Assembly (NCBI RefSeq): GCF_016469035.1
Contig: NZ_JAEHJZ010000008.1
Coordinates: 1 to 54,198 of the forward strand
Reading direction: 5' to 3'
DNA from: Gelidibacter salicanalis
Lineage (GTDB): Bacteria > Bacteroidota > Bacteroidia > Flavobacteriales > Flavobacteriaceae
Length of the DNA: 54,198 bases
Made by a program: the position numbers and the translations under genes. Position 1 is the stretch's first letter. Each line of letters opens with the position of its first letter. The notes below the pieces were generated by a model that did no database searches, was not told the DNA's origin, and worked only from the letters and a program-made list of their open reading frames with translations. Positions 24,696 through 32,785 of this stretch are shown in pieces.

Positions 24696-25319
24696 ATGCC
24701 TTTATATAAAACCCTTAGTCCAAATTCACAAACTACTGTTAAAATCTGGAACATCACTGAAAGCTATGAGGCACTCCTGCAGCCCGTTAAACTCAGAGAC
24801 GAGAGCATGGCACGTGTGTTGGGCATGAAAAGTGAGCTTCACCAACGCGGCTTTTTAAGTGTGCGACACCTTTTAGCAGAATTTGGTTATACAGATGCCG
24901 ATTTGTATTATGACGAAAACGGCAAACCCCATTTAAAAGATGGGAAATACATTTCTATCACGCATTCATTTACTTTTTCAGGAGTTATTGTAAGCGATAC
25001 TGAAGTTGGTATCGATATCGAAAAACAACGTCAAAAAATTGGTGTCATCGCTCATAAGTTTATTGGCTATGAGTTTGATTATTTACTAAACACTGCTGAA
25101 GATTATATCAATAAACTCACAATTATCTGGTGCATTAAAGAGTCGCTTTATAAATTGTTTGCCACACCGGGCATGTTGTTCAGGGAGCATTTTTTAGTGA
25201 TTCCTTTTATGGTGAAGGACGAAGAGACCATTGCGTGGATTGATTATAATGATAGAAAATACAGATATGAAACCCGTTTCCTTGAATTTGATGGGTTTAC
25301 CTGTGCTTATGTGTGTTGA
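24696..25319 (+). CDS. 4'-phosphopantetheinyl transferase superfamily protein
   Basis: Transfers the phosphopantetheine arm of CoA onto carrier proteins (fatty-acid, polyketide or peptide synthesis). 207 residues, Sfp-like size. Conserved motifs: KDGKYISITHS (81-91), metal-binding VGIDIEKQ (104-111), and WCIKESLYK (145-153) with catalytic E149. Only one such gene is in the window, so the carrier target is unknown; it may activate the housekeeping acyl carrier protein or a secondary one. It lies 82 bp upstream of the GGGP synthase gene on the same strand. Confidence 0.88.
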   Translation: MPLYKTLSPNSQTTVKIWNITESYEALLQPVKLRDESMARVLGMKSELHQRGFLSVRHLLAEFGYTDADLYYDENGKPHLKDGKYISITHSFTFSGVIVSDTEVGIDIEKQRQKIGVIAHKFIGYEFDYLLNTAEDYINKLTIIWCIKESLYKLFATPGMLFREHFLVIPFMVKDEETIAWIDYNDRKYRYETRFLEFDGFTCAYVC

Positions 25320-25401
25320 TTAGAGTAGAATTGATTCAAAAATTTAAAAATCTGTAATTGCTCGTAATCAGCTATTGTAGAGCATAAAACTTGTCTGAGT
25401 C

Positions 25402-26136
25402 GTGATTAAGAACAAAGCCATACATCAAGATATACTAAGTGCCATAAATAAAGGCGAACAGCTTTTAGCCGTTTTAATTGATCCTGAAAAAATGGAACTT
25501 GAAAAATTGCCATCATTTGCGGACAAAATAAATGCTTCAAGAGCGACCCATATTTTTATAGGTGGAAGCACTGTTGAAGCTTTTAAAACGGATGATTTAG
25601 TCCAGTGCTTGAAAGGATTGACAAACTTACCCATCGTGATTTTTCCTGGAGATGTATCACAATTATCTTCACATGCAGATGCTTTGCTGTTTTTGTCCTT
25701 AGTGTCCGGAAGAAATCCTGACTATTTGATTGGAAAGCAAATTGAAGCCGTTTCAGTGTTGAGAACGATGCAACTTGAAATCATTCCCACAGGCTATTTG
25801 CTCATAGAAAACGGGAAGGAGACCGCTGTAGAACGCGTCACCCAAACCCAGCCTTTACCCCGAAATAACATTCAGCATATTGTAGATACCGCTATAGCGT
25901 CTCAACTTTTAGGGATGAAATGCATCTATCTCGAAGCAGGAAGCAGTGCGATAGAACCCATAAATTCAAAAATTATTCAATCCGTAAAAAAAGAATTGAC
26001 CATTCCGTTAATTATTGGTGGAGGCATCACTTCTAAAAAACAACTCGACAATGCTTATGATGCTGGAGCAGATTTAGTAGTGATTGGAACAGCATTTGAA
26101 GAGAATGCATCATTTTTTGAAGAATTAAACAAATAA
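25402..26136 (+). CDS. Geranylgeranylglyceryl/heptaprenylglyceryl phosphate synthase
   Basis: A TIM-barrel prenyltransferase that joins a polyprenyl chain to sn-glycerol-1-phosphate. 244 residues, GTG start at 25402. Motifs: AVLIDPEKM at the N-terminus, FIGGSTVEAF, PGDVSQLSSHADALLFLSLVSGRNP, IPTGYLLIENG, YLEAGSSAIEP and the phosphate-binding IIGGGITSKKQL and ADLVVIGTAFEEN. It belongs to the PcrB/GGGPS family, frequent in Flavobacteriia, where chain length varies. The product's role in bacteria is unsettled. First gene of a compact operon running to 29521. Confidence 0.93.
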   Translation: MIKNKAIHQDILSAINKGEQLLAVLIDPEKMELEKLPSFADKINASRATHIFIGGSTVEAFKTDDLVQCLKGLTNLPIVIFPGDVSQLSSHADALLFLSLVSGRNPDYLIGKQIEAVSVLRTMQLEIIPTGYLLIENGKETAVERVTQTQPLPRNNIQHIVDTAIASQLLGMKCIYLEAGSSAIEPINSKIIQSVKKELTIPLIIGGGITSKKQLDNAYDAGADLVVIGTAFEENASFFEELNK

Positions 26137-26158
26137 CTTTGTACTAAATTTGAGTCTT

Positions 26159-26419
26159 ATGAAAATATCAGTGGAATTGACCTTAACGCCTTTACATGAT
26201 GACTATGAGCCAAGCATCATTCAGTTTATAAAAAAATTGAGAGATTCAGGACTTATTGTTTTGGAAAATCCTTTAAGTACTCAGGTTTATGGTGATTATG
26301 ATGAAGTCATGCAGCTCTTGACAACAGAAATAAAGGAGGCATTTACGCTTATTGAACGGGGCTTGCTTTATATGAAAATCGTTAAATCTGACCGACACGA
26401 CTATGAGCCTCATTTTTGA
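26159..26419 (+). CDS. Thiamine-binding protein, PF01910/YkoF-like
   Basis: An 86-residue ferredoxin-like-fold protein (MTH1187/thiamine_BP family). It shows the paired beta-alpha-beta pattern with VELTLTPLH, GLIVLENPLSTQVYGDYDEVMQLL and KIVKSDR. These proteins bind thiamine or its precursor. The ATG at 26159 is preferred over TTG 26150. A TAnnTTTG box (TAAATTTG, 26145-26152) sits just 7 bases before the ATG, so a very short-leader or leaderless transcript is possible. It overlaps pnuC by 17 bp, which supports a thiamine role for both. Confidence 0.75.
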   Translation: MKISVELTLTPLHDDYEPSIIQFIKKLRDSGLIVLENPLSTQVYGDYDEVMQLLTTEIKEAFTLIERGLLYMKIVKSDRHDYEPHF

Positions 26420-27035
26420 TTTCCTATTTGGGCAATATTCAGGGTATGATACCATTGATATTGTTTTAGAAATAGTGGCGGTCATATTTGGGTTTCTTTC
26501 GGTGTGGTATTCCAAACAAAACAATATTTTGGTATTTCCCACTGGGATGATCAGTACCAGTATTTTTGTATACTTGCTTTTAAAATGGGAACTTCTTGGA
26601 GATATGATGATCAATGCTTATTATTTCATAATGAGCGTTTATGGTTGGTATATATGGACTAGAAAAGTGGATGCAGATCATGTTACTCCAATTTCAAAAA
26701 CGACTGCCTGGGAAAACAAAATGAGCTTTATCATTTTTATAGCGACACTTGGTTTTGTCTTTATAGTTTATAAGACTTTTGATAAGTGGACAAGTTGGGT
26801 GGCGTATGTGGACACCTTTACAACCGCGATCTTTTTTGTAGGCATGTGGCTCATGGCACGACGTAAAGTTGAAAACTGGATTTATTGGATTATTGGGGAC
26901 CTCATATCAATCCCTCTCTATTTTTACAAAGGATTTACATTTACGAGTATACAGTATTTCGGATTTACGATTATTGCAGTTTATGGATATTTAGCATGGA
27001 AGAAAAGCTTAGACAAGACCCCTCAGATTGCCTAA
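26403..27035 (+). CDS. pnuC: PnuC-family transporter (probably thiamine-specific PnuT)
   Basis: A facilitator of the PnuC family in the inner membrane, 210 residues, about seven hydrophobic segments. It shows the family pattern including WYSKQNNILVFPTG, NAYYFIMSVYGWYIW and RRKVENWIYWIIGDLISIPLYFYKG. PnuC proteins import nicotinamide riboside, riboflavin (PnuX) or thiamine (PnuT). The neighbours (thiamine-binding protein, a NadR-like kinase, and a TPP-riboswitch receptor 3 kb away) point to thiamine. Transport is usually trapped by phosphorylation, which the next gene could provide. Overlaps both neighbours. Confidence 0.9.
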   Translation: MSLIFDFLFGQYSGYDTIDIVLEIVAVIFGFLSVWYSKQNNILVFPTGMISTSIFVYLLLKWELLGDMMINAYYFIMSVYGWYIWTRKVDADHVTPISKTTAWENKMSFIIFIATLGFVFIVYKTFDKWTSWVAYVDTFTTAIFFVGMWLMARRKVENWIYWIIGDLISIPLYFYKGFTFTSIQYFGFTIIAVYGYLAWKKSLDKTPQIA

Positions 27036-27562
27036 AAGTAGTTTTGTTTGGTCCTGAATCAACAGGGAAAAGCACTTTGGCCAAGCAGTTGGCAGACTAT
27101 TATAATACGGTTTTTGTGCCTGAGTATTCCCGAATTCATGCCGAAGCACAATTATTGCGTAATAAAACATTAACCAAACAGGATGTGATGCCTATTGCTG
27201 AAGGGCAGATGCGACTTGAAAATGAAATGACGCCTAAGGCAAATAAATTGCTGATATGCGACACTGATCTGTTAGAAACCAAAGTGTATTCTGAAGCCTA
27301 TTACAATGGGTATTGTGATCCTGTTTTGGAGAAATATGCCCTAGAAAACACCTATGATCTCTATTTTTTGACTTATATTGATATCCCTTGGGAAGCGGAT
27401 GATTTGAGAGATAAGCCAAATGAACGAGAGATGATGTTTGAAGCCTTTGAAAGTGCTTTAAAAAGCTATAAAAAGACCTATATAATGTTAAAAGGATCTA
27501 TGGAGGAACGTTTTAAAATAGCCATAGACCATATTGATGAACTTTTAAAACTAAAATCGTGA
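26996..27562 (+). CDS. NadR-like AAA kinase, candidate thiamine kinase
   Basis: A P-loop ATPase of 188 residues, similar to the ribosylnicotinamide-kinase domain of NadR (AAA_28). Walker A GPESTGKS is at 19-26, then FVPEYSR, LLICDTDLLETKVYSE (Walker B region) and YIDIPWEADDLRDKPNERE. It lacks the NadR nucleotidyltransferase domain, so it is a stand-alone kinase. It overlaps pnuC by 40 bp, matching the known PnuC plus kinase trapping scheme. In thiamine-linked loci of Bacteroidota such kinases are thought to phosphorylate thiamine. ATG at 26996 puts the P-loop at the normal distance from the N-terminus. Confidence 0.85.
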   Translation: MEEKLRQDPSDCLKVVLFGPESTGKSTLAKQLADYYNTVFVPEYSRIHAEAQLLRNKTLTKQDVMPIAEGQMRLENEMTPKANKLLICDTDLLETKVYSEAYYNGYCDPVLEKYALENTYDLYFLTYIDIPWEADDLRDKPNEREMMFEAFESALKSYKKTYIMLKGSMEERFKIAIDHIDELLKLKS

Positions 27563-29112
27563 AATTTACAGACCAAGATATCTTACAAATTGAAAGTAAA
27601 GGCTTGACCCTGGCTAAGGTTCAATCTCAAGTGGAGTTATTTGAAACCGGTATGCCATTTGCAGATCTTACTGCCGCGGCAACTATTGGTAATGGGATAA
27701 TACGCTGTTCTGAAAGTGAACAGAAGCATTATATCAATTTCTTCGAGAATCAGAGAAATAACATTTCATTAGCAAAATTTGTCCCTGCATCTGGGGCAGC
27801 AACGCGCATGTTCAAATCATTGTTCCGGTTTATTGAAGAGTATATTCCTGAAAATGAAACCATCAATTCTTTTATCAACAGAACTAAAGACACTGATTTG
27901 ACGTTGTTTCTTGTAGGCTTAGAAAAACTTCCTTTTTATCATCGGGTATTAGAGCAATTAAAAGGATTTTATCCAAATTATAATTCCATGACCAGTGATA
28001 AACAAAAATTATTATTTGTCAAAACCATGTTAGATGAGGATAAAATGAATTACGGATTCTATCCAAAAGGATTACTGCCATTTCATAAATATAAAGACCA
28101 TCTGGCCACCGCTTTTATAGAACATTTCTTTGAGGCGGCACTTTATGCATCCACCAATAATACCGCAAAGTTGCATTTTACCATCTCTGAGCGCCACGAC
28201 ACTATTTTTGACCAGGAGTTTAAGAAAGTTAAAAGTATTGTTGAATCTAAAACAAACACCACATTTAAAATTTCTTTTTCCTATCAAAAAGAATCTACAG
28301 ATACTATAGCGGTCACTCCAAAGAACGAACCATTTAGAGAAGATAATGGCGAATTAACGTTCAGGCCTTCAGGTCACGGCGCACTTTTGGAGAACTTGAA
28401 TCAGTTGGATGCCGATGTTATTTTTATAAAAAATATAGACAACGTGGTGGTTTATAAGTATGAAGATGAGGTTGCTGAATATAAAAAGATGTTGGCTGGA
28501 ATGTTATTGGAGAAGCAGCATCAGGTCTTTAAGTATTTGAAGATTTTGGAAAACGGTGAACTTTCTGAACAAGATTTAATTGAGATTGCTGAGTTTTTAG
28601 CGAATCATTTAAACGTTATGATCAGTACGGAATTTGAAAAGTATTCCAAAAAATACCAAATAGAATATCTCTTTGATAAATTGAACCGACCAATTCGTGT
28701 TTGTGGGATGGTGAAAAATGAAGGAGAACCAGGAGGTGGCCCGTTTTGGGTAAAGAGCGAAAGTGGTCAAATCTCTCTTCAAATAATAGAATCTGCGCAA
28801 ATTGATAACGACAATAAGGCGCAAAAGAAAATACTTCAAAACGCCACCCATTTTAATCCTGTAGATTTGGTGTGTGGTATCAAGAATTTTAGAGGCGATG
28901 TTTTTGATTTGCAAAAATTTGTAGACCCTAAAACTGCTTTTATAACCATGAAAACCAACGCAGGAAAAGATTTGAAAGCCTTGGAGCTTCCTGGACTATG
29001 GAACGGAAGTATGGCCTATTGGAATACGATTTTTGTTGAGGTGCCACTTATGACGTTCAATCCTGTAAAAACAGTTACAGATTTATTGAAGCCTACGCAT
29101 CAGATAACATAA
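27559..29112 (+). CDS. DUF4301 protein
   Basis: A 517-residue cytosolic protein of the Bacteroidota family DUF4301, function unknown. Near the N-terminus it has SLAKFVPASGAATRMFKSL, a loop that looks like a sugar-nucleotidyltransferase signature. Later come FRPSGHGALLENLNQLDADVIFIKNIDN and RVCGMVKNEGEPGGGPFWV, both typical of nucleotide-binding enzymes. A nucleotidyltransferase-like activity is plausible but unproven. It starts at GTG 27559, overlapping the kinase gene by 4 bp, and ends 4 bp before arfB. Confidence 0.85.
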   Translation: MKFTDQDILQIESKGLTLAKVQSQVELFETGMPFADLTAAATIGNGIIRCSESEQKHYINFFENQRNNISLAKFVPASGAATRMFKSLFRFIEEYIPENETINSFINRTKDTDLTLFLVGLEKLPFYHRVLEQLKGFYPNYNSMTSDKQKLLFVKTMLDEDKMNYGFYPKGLLPFHKYKDHLATAFIEHFFEAALYASTNNTAKLHFTISERHDTIFDQEFKKVKSIVESKTNTTFKISFSYQKESTDTIAVTPKNEPFREDNGELTFRPSGHGALLENLNQLDADVIFIKNIDNVVVYKYEDEVAEYKKMLAGMLLEKQHQVFKYLKILENGELSEQDLIEIAEFLANHLNVMISTEFEKYSKKYQIEYLFDKLNRPIRVCGMVKNEGEPGGGPFWVKSESGQISLQIIESAQIDNDNKAQKKILQNATHFNPVDLVCGIKNFRGDVFDLQKFVDPKTAFITMKTNAGKDLKALELPGLWNGSMAYWNTIFVEVPLMTFNPVKTVTDLLKPTHQIT

Positions 29113-29116
29113 CAAC

Positions 29117-29521
29117 ATGAATAAAGACCTGCTACAATCAGAACTGGAATTTAAAGCCGTTAGAAGCTCGGGCGCTGGTGGTCAAAATGTAAATAAGGTA
29201 GCCTCAAAAGTGGAGCTTAGTTTTGATTTGGAGAACTCTTCAGGGTTAACAGAAGATGAGAAAACCTTGTTAACCAGAACCATTGCTAACCGTCTTACAA
29301 AAGAGAATGTGCTGTTGTTGCAGTGCGAAGAAAGCAGAAGTCAGCATACCAATAAAGAGCTTATCATCCAGCGTTTTTTTGAGTTGCTCAAAGAAGGATT
29401 AATTGTCCCTAAAAAACGGATTCCTACCAGAACTCCGAGAGCAGCTGTTAAAAAACGATTGAAAACAAAACGCAAAGTTTCCGATAAAAAGACCAATAGA
29501 AAACCGCCCGAAATTGAATAA
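29117..29521 (+). CDS. arfB: Alternative ribosome-rescue factor ArfB
   Basis: A peptidyl-tRNA hydrolase that frees ribosomes stalled without a stop codon. 134 residues: RF-1-like domain with RSSGAGGQNVNKV (catalytic GGQ at 21-23), then a flexible linker and a Lys/Arg-rich tail (TPRAAVKKRLKTKRKVSDKKTNRK) that fills the empty mRNA channel. It is the last gene of the compact operon. Confidence 0.95.
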   Translation: MNKDLLQSELEFKAVRSSGAGGQNVNKVASKVELSFDLENSSGLTEDEKTLLTRTIANRLTKENVLLLQCEESRSQHTNKELIIQRFFELLKEGLIVPKKRIPTRTPRAAVKKRLKTKRKVSDKKTNRKPPEIE

Positions 29522-29589
29522 GGTTTGTTAAATTATTGTGCGCGGTGCTGATAAAGTTAAGAGGGCTTCATTCAAATATATAAAAAAAA

Positions 29590-29723
29590 CAAATATTTGT
29601 TTTTGTCCGCGTAAATCTGTGAGATCTGCGGGATGATTTTCCCATACGCTTATTTTTCTTCCGCTGATTATGGAGATGTTGGCAGTTTTTTTTTGCTAGT
29701 ATGACAAAAAGTGGATATACAAA
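29590..29723. repeat. Interspersed ~135-bp repeat, copy 1
   Basis: Begins CAAATATTTGT and contains AGATCTGCGGGA and CCGCTGATTA, ends GGATATACAAA. A clear second copy with several substitutions is at 47881-48016. It resembles the 'AATCTGCG' interspersed palindromes found in many Bacteroidota genomes. Confidence 0.85.
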
Positions 29724-29776
29724 AAAAATTCTTCAATTTTAATTTTTAATTGTTATTTCATTTCTATCTTTGCAGC

Positions 29777-29855
29777 GTTCTCACAAAAGGGGTGCCTATA
29801 AACGGCTGAGATCATACCCAATGAACCTAGAACAGGTAATGCTGTTTAGGGAACC
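29777..29855 (+). promoter_or_regulatory. TPP riboswitch (THI element)
   Basis: The conserved core is visible: GGGGTGCC, GGCTGAGAT, ACCCAATGAACCT, GGTAATGCTG and the closing AGGGAAC. P1 pairs GTTCTC (29777-29782) with GGGAAC (29849-29854). The aptamer senses thiamine pyrophosphate and lowers expression of the TonB-dependent receptor downstream. It is the strongest evidence that the receptor takes up thiamine or a precursor. Confidence 0.93.
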
Positions 29856-29887
29856 TGCCTAACATCAGGCAGGGGCGATAATCGCCG
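29854..29887 (+). promoter_or_regulatory. Hairpins after the TPP aptamer
   Basis: CCTGCCT (29854-29860) pairs with AGGCAGG (29867-29873), and GGCGAT pairs with ATCGCC immediately after. The first arm abuts the P1 3' strand, so this may be the expression platform. No T-run follows, so intrinsic termination is not obvious. Confidence 0.5.
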
Positions 29888-29996
29888 ATTAGTTTTATGG
29901 AGTAGTTTTCGATTTCCGGAAGCATTTAATAAAATTAAAAGAAACATTTACTAACAAGAATAATGACCTCTTTTTATTCGATTATAACGTAATCGT

Positions 29997-32213
29997 ATGA
30001 AAAATTTATTCAATTTCCGAAAAGTCCTATTCAGGCAAAAATTTCAAATTGTATGTGTATTGGCTCTTGGTATTTCAGGACATGCACAAGAAAAACGGCA
30101 AGATTCCACCGTTGTTGAAAAACTAGATGAAGTTCTCGTTAAAGCGGTGCGTGTGGAAGCCACTTCGCCAATTACCCATTCCAACATCTCCAAAGTAGAG
30201 CTTGCCAAACGTAATTTAGGACAGGATATTCCTGTGCTCTTGGGCTACTTACCATCTGTGGTAGCTACCACTGATGCCGGAGCTGGCGTCGGGTACACCT
30301 ACATCAGGGTGCGAGGTATCAATGCGCAATCAACCAACGTTACCATCAACGGGATTCCCTATAATGATGCCGAATCTCTCGGGACATTCTGGGTCAATCT
30401 AAATGATTTCGCATCATCTGTAGAAAGTCTGCAATTGCAACGCGGGGTGGGAACCTCTTCTAACGGTTCAGGTGCCTTTGGTGCCAGTATCAATGTGCTT
30501 ACCGATGCTGTTTCTGACCAAGCAAATGGAGAAATCTCTAATAGTTTTGGAAGTTTTAACACCAGAAAACATACCGTAAAATTCAGCACGGGCAGATTAA
30601 ATGATCATTTTGAAATTGCAGGACGACTGTCCAATATAAAATCTGACGGTTATATTGATCGTGCGTCTTCTGATTTAAAATCGTATTTCTTGCAAGGCGC
30701 TTATGTTGATGACAATACCTTACTAAAAGCAATCACTTTTGGTGGCAAAGAGGTGACGTACCAATCTTGGAATGGCTTGGAAGATCTAGAGCTATTAGAA
30801 AATGACCGAACCTTCAATACGGCAGGCATGTATACCGATCAAAATGGCGTCACTCAATTTTATGATAATGAAGTAGACAACTACCGCCAGGATCATTATC
30901 AGTTGCATTGGAATGAACGGTTCTCTAACCAATGGTCTACCAATATCGCCCTGAATTACACGAAGGGTAGTGGCTATTTTGAGCAATATAAGGACGATCA
31001 AGATTTTGAAGATTATGATCTTGAGCCAATAACCGTTGATGGAGAAGCCATCTCATCTACAGATTTAATCAGACGCCGTTGGTTGGACAATGATTTTTAT
31101 GTCCTGAATGCGAACGCTAACTATAAGAATGACGCTATCAATATGACCTTTGGAGGGTCCTACAGCACCTATGATGGCGACCATTTTGGAGAAATTATCT
31201 GGGCTCAGTATCCAAGCAATAGCAGTATTAGAGATCGTTATTATGATGGCAACGGTAAGAAGAACGACCTCAGTATGTTTTCTAAAGCGACTTATAGATT
31301 GAATAATACTGTTAGCATTTATGGCGATTTGCAACTGCGCTTAGTGGATTATAAAACAACAGGTTTAAATTCAGATAGATTACCGTTTAATATTGATGAA
31401 CACTACACTTTCTTCAATCCTAAGGCGGGCATTACCTATAAAATGAACAACGCCAATAACCTGTATTTTTCTTATGCAAGAGCCAATAGAGAGCCAAACA
31501 GAGACGATTTTGAAAATAATGATATTGTAAAACCAGAACAACTTAACGACTTTGAATTGGGGTGGAGACATACAGATAAAGCGTTGCGGTTTAATATAAA
31601 CGCGTATTATATGTTGTACAATGAGCAATTGGTATTGACTGGAAATATTGATAAATCAGGAAACCCAATTCGAACCAATAGTGGTGATAGTTACCGTTTA
31701 GGTTTGGAAATAGAAGCTGCCATTATGTTGAGTAAACAATTTTCACTCCAACCTAATTTGACCCTAAGTTCTAATAAGAACAAGGAAACCGTAACTTCAA
31801 TTGATGGAGAACTGGTCAGTCTTGGTAAAACAAACATCTCATTTGCTCCAGAAATTGTAGCGGCCAATGCCTTTGTTTTTCAACCAAATGATAATCTACA
31901 GATGTCTTTGTTGAGCAAATACGTAGGCGATCAATATATGGGCAATACCGATTCTGAAGGCTCTAAATTGAAAAGTTATTTCGTCAATGATTTTAATGTC
32001 ACCTACGAAATTCCAATGACAAGCGTTTTTAAAAGCATCGTCTTATCCGGTTTGGTGAACAATATCTTTAATAAAAAGTATGTTTCCAACGGGTATTACT
32101 ATGCCTATGATGATGATTTTTCGGTACCAGGAGACATAACAACTATAGAAGGTGCGGGCTATTATCCACAAGCAACCACAAATTTTTTGGTTGGAGCCAC
32201 TTTAAAGTTTTAA
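29997..32213 (+). CDS. TonB-dependent receptor, probably for thiamine
   Basis: A 738-residue outer-membrane receptor. Signal peptide (cleavage near GHAQ), plug domain from about residue 45 (VVEKLDEVLVKAVRVEA TonB-box-like start, GVGYTYIRVRGINAQ, NVTINGIPYNDAE, LQLQRGVGTSSNGSGAFGASIN), then a 22-strand-type barrel ending FLVGATLKF. It carries no carboxypeptidase-like extension and no SusD partner, so it is a vitamin- or siderophore-type receptor. The TPP riboswitch in its leader makes thiamine or a thiamine phosphate the likely substrate. PnuC and kinase lie in the operon upstream. Confidence 0.93.
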   Translation: MKNLFNFRKVLFRQKFQIVCVLALGISGHAQEKRQDSTVVEKLDEVLVKAVRVEATSPITHSNISKVELAKRNLGQDIPVLLGYLPSVVATTDAGAGVGYTYIRVRGINAQSTNVTINGIPYNDAESLGTFWVNLNDFASSVESLQLQRGVGTSSNGSGAFGASINVLTDAVSDQANGEISNSFGSFNTRKHTVKFSTGRLNDHFEIAGRLSNIKSDGYIDRASSDLKSYFLQGAYVDDNTLLKAITFGGKEVTYQSWNGLEDLELLENDRTFNTAGMYTDQNGVTQFYDNEVDNYRQDHYQLHWNERFSNQWSTNIALNYTKGSGYFEQYKDDQDFEDYDLEPITVDGEAISSTDLIRRRWLDNDFYVLNANANYKNDAINMTFGGSYSTYDGDHFGEIIWAQYPSNSSIRDRYYDGNGKKNDLSMFSKATYRLNNTVSIYGDLQLRLVDYKTTGLNSDRLPFNIDEHYTFFNPKAGITYKMNNANNLYFSYARANREPNRDDFENNDIVKPEQLNDFELGWRHTDKALRFNINAYYMLYNEQLVLTGNIDKSGNPIRTNSGDSYRLGLEIEAAIMLSKQFSLQPNLTLSSNKNKETVTSIDGELVSLGKTNISFAPEIVAANAFVFQPNDNLQMSLLSKYVGDQYMGNTDSEGSKLKSYFVNDFNVTYEIPMTSVFKSIVLSGLVNNIFNKKYVSNGYYYAYDDDFSVPGDITTIEGAGYYPQATTNFLVGATLKF

Positions 32214-32632
32214 TTCGTAATAATAAGGGTGTTTCCAGAAACGTTTACGCGATATTCCTTAAGTCCGCAGGGTAGTTGCTTGCCCACGGAACCTCCGGTG
32301 AACAAACTATAAGTATTGGCGTCATCGCAACCACACACCGCGTTGGCGCCAGTAATTGTAAGTAGGGAGCAGGTGCTTTGTTCATGATTGGGGTCTGCAG
32401 CATCCCAAGCACGGAAATTACCGCCTACATTGGTAACAATCACGCCTTTATTGCCCTGATTGGCCAAATACACAGAATTGCTCGTAAATTGTAATTGACT
32501 GTATTGTGGTAAATTCATATTAACCGAAGCATTTACTTGGGCGTTGACCAAAAATTTACAATTATCATTGCTAGTGTTGCTGCTGCAGGCGGTTAATAAA
32601 ATCAAGCTTATAAATAAAAAAAAGTGTTTCAT
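32210..32632 (-). CDS. Rieske-like lipoprotein without full cluster ligands
   Basis: A 140-residue lipoprotein with lipobox LLTAC. It has a Rieske-like beta-sandwich pattern (VYLANQGNKGVIVTNVGGNFRAWDAADPNHEQSTC, CGCDDANTYSLFTGG). The two Cys-X-His pairs of true Rieske iron-sulfur sites are not intact, so it probably does not bind a 2Fe-2S cluster. Similar proteins are common and uncharacterised in flavobacteria. ATG at 32632 is chosen over an upstream start that delays the signal peptide. Its 3' end overlaps the receptor gene by 4 bp (convergent). Confidence 0.7.
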   Translation of the reverse strand: MKHFFLFISLILLTACSSNTSNDNCKFLVNAQVNASVNMNLPQYSQLQFTSNSVYLANQGNKGVIVTNVGGNFRAWDAADPNHEQSTCSLLTITGANAVCGCDDANTYSLFTGGSVGKQLPCGLKEYRVNVSGNTLIITN

Positions 32633-32688
32633 CTGATAAAAATTGTGACGCAATTTACAACAATCCCAAAGTTGAAGTAAATATTTTG

Positions 32689-32785
32689 TATATTTGTTTA
32701 ATGTCTCGTGTCAACGGGATTTTTTTTATGCTGTTTCCCACAACGGGGTTTCAGCATATTTTATATACAGTAAAACGGAGGAATT
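32689..32785 (+). promoter_or_regulatory. greA leader: -7 box, hairpins and strong Shine-Dalgarno
   Basis: TATATTTG (32689-32696) fits the -7 box. A short stem with TCTCG and CGGGA follows, ending in eight T (about 32704-32727), like a small attenuator. A second hairpin pairs TATGCTG (32727-32733) with CAGCATA (32752-32758). GGAGG (32777-32781) lies four bases before the ATG, unusual for this lineage. Confidence 0.5.

Larger units (their letters stand above)
29522..29996. other. Intergenic region with repeat and TPP riboswitch
   Basis: No protein-coding gene is recognised. It holds the ~134-bp interspersed repeat (29590-29723), the TPP aptamer and hairpins (29777-29890), and a nine-codon frame (29963-29992) ending four bases before the receptor start. 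Confidence 0.7.

Noticed and set aside
32210-32632. Functional Rieske iron-sulfur protein
   Set aside because: Cys-X-His pairs required for cluster binding are not intact; only the fold pattern remains.
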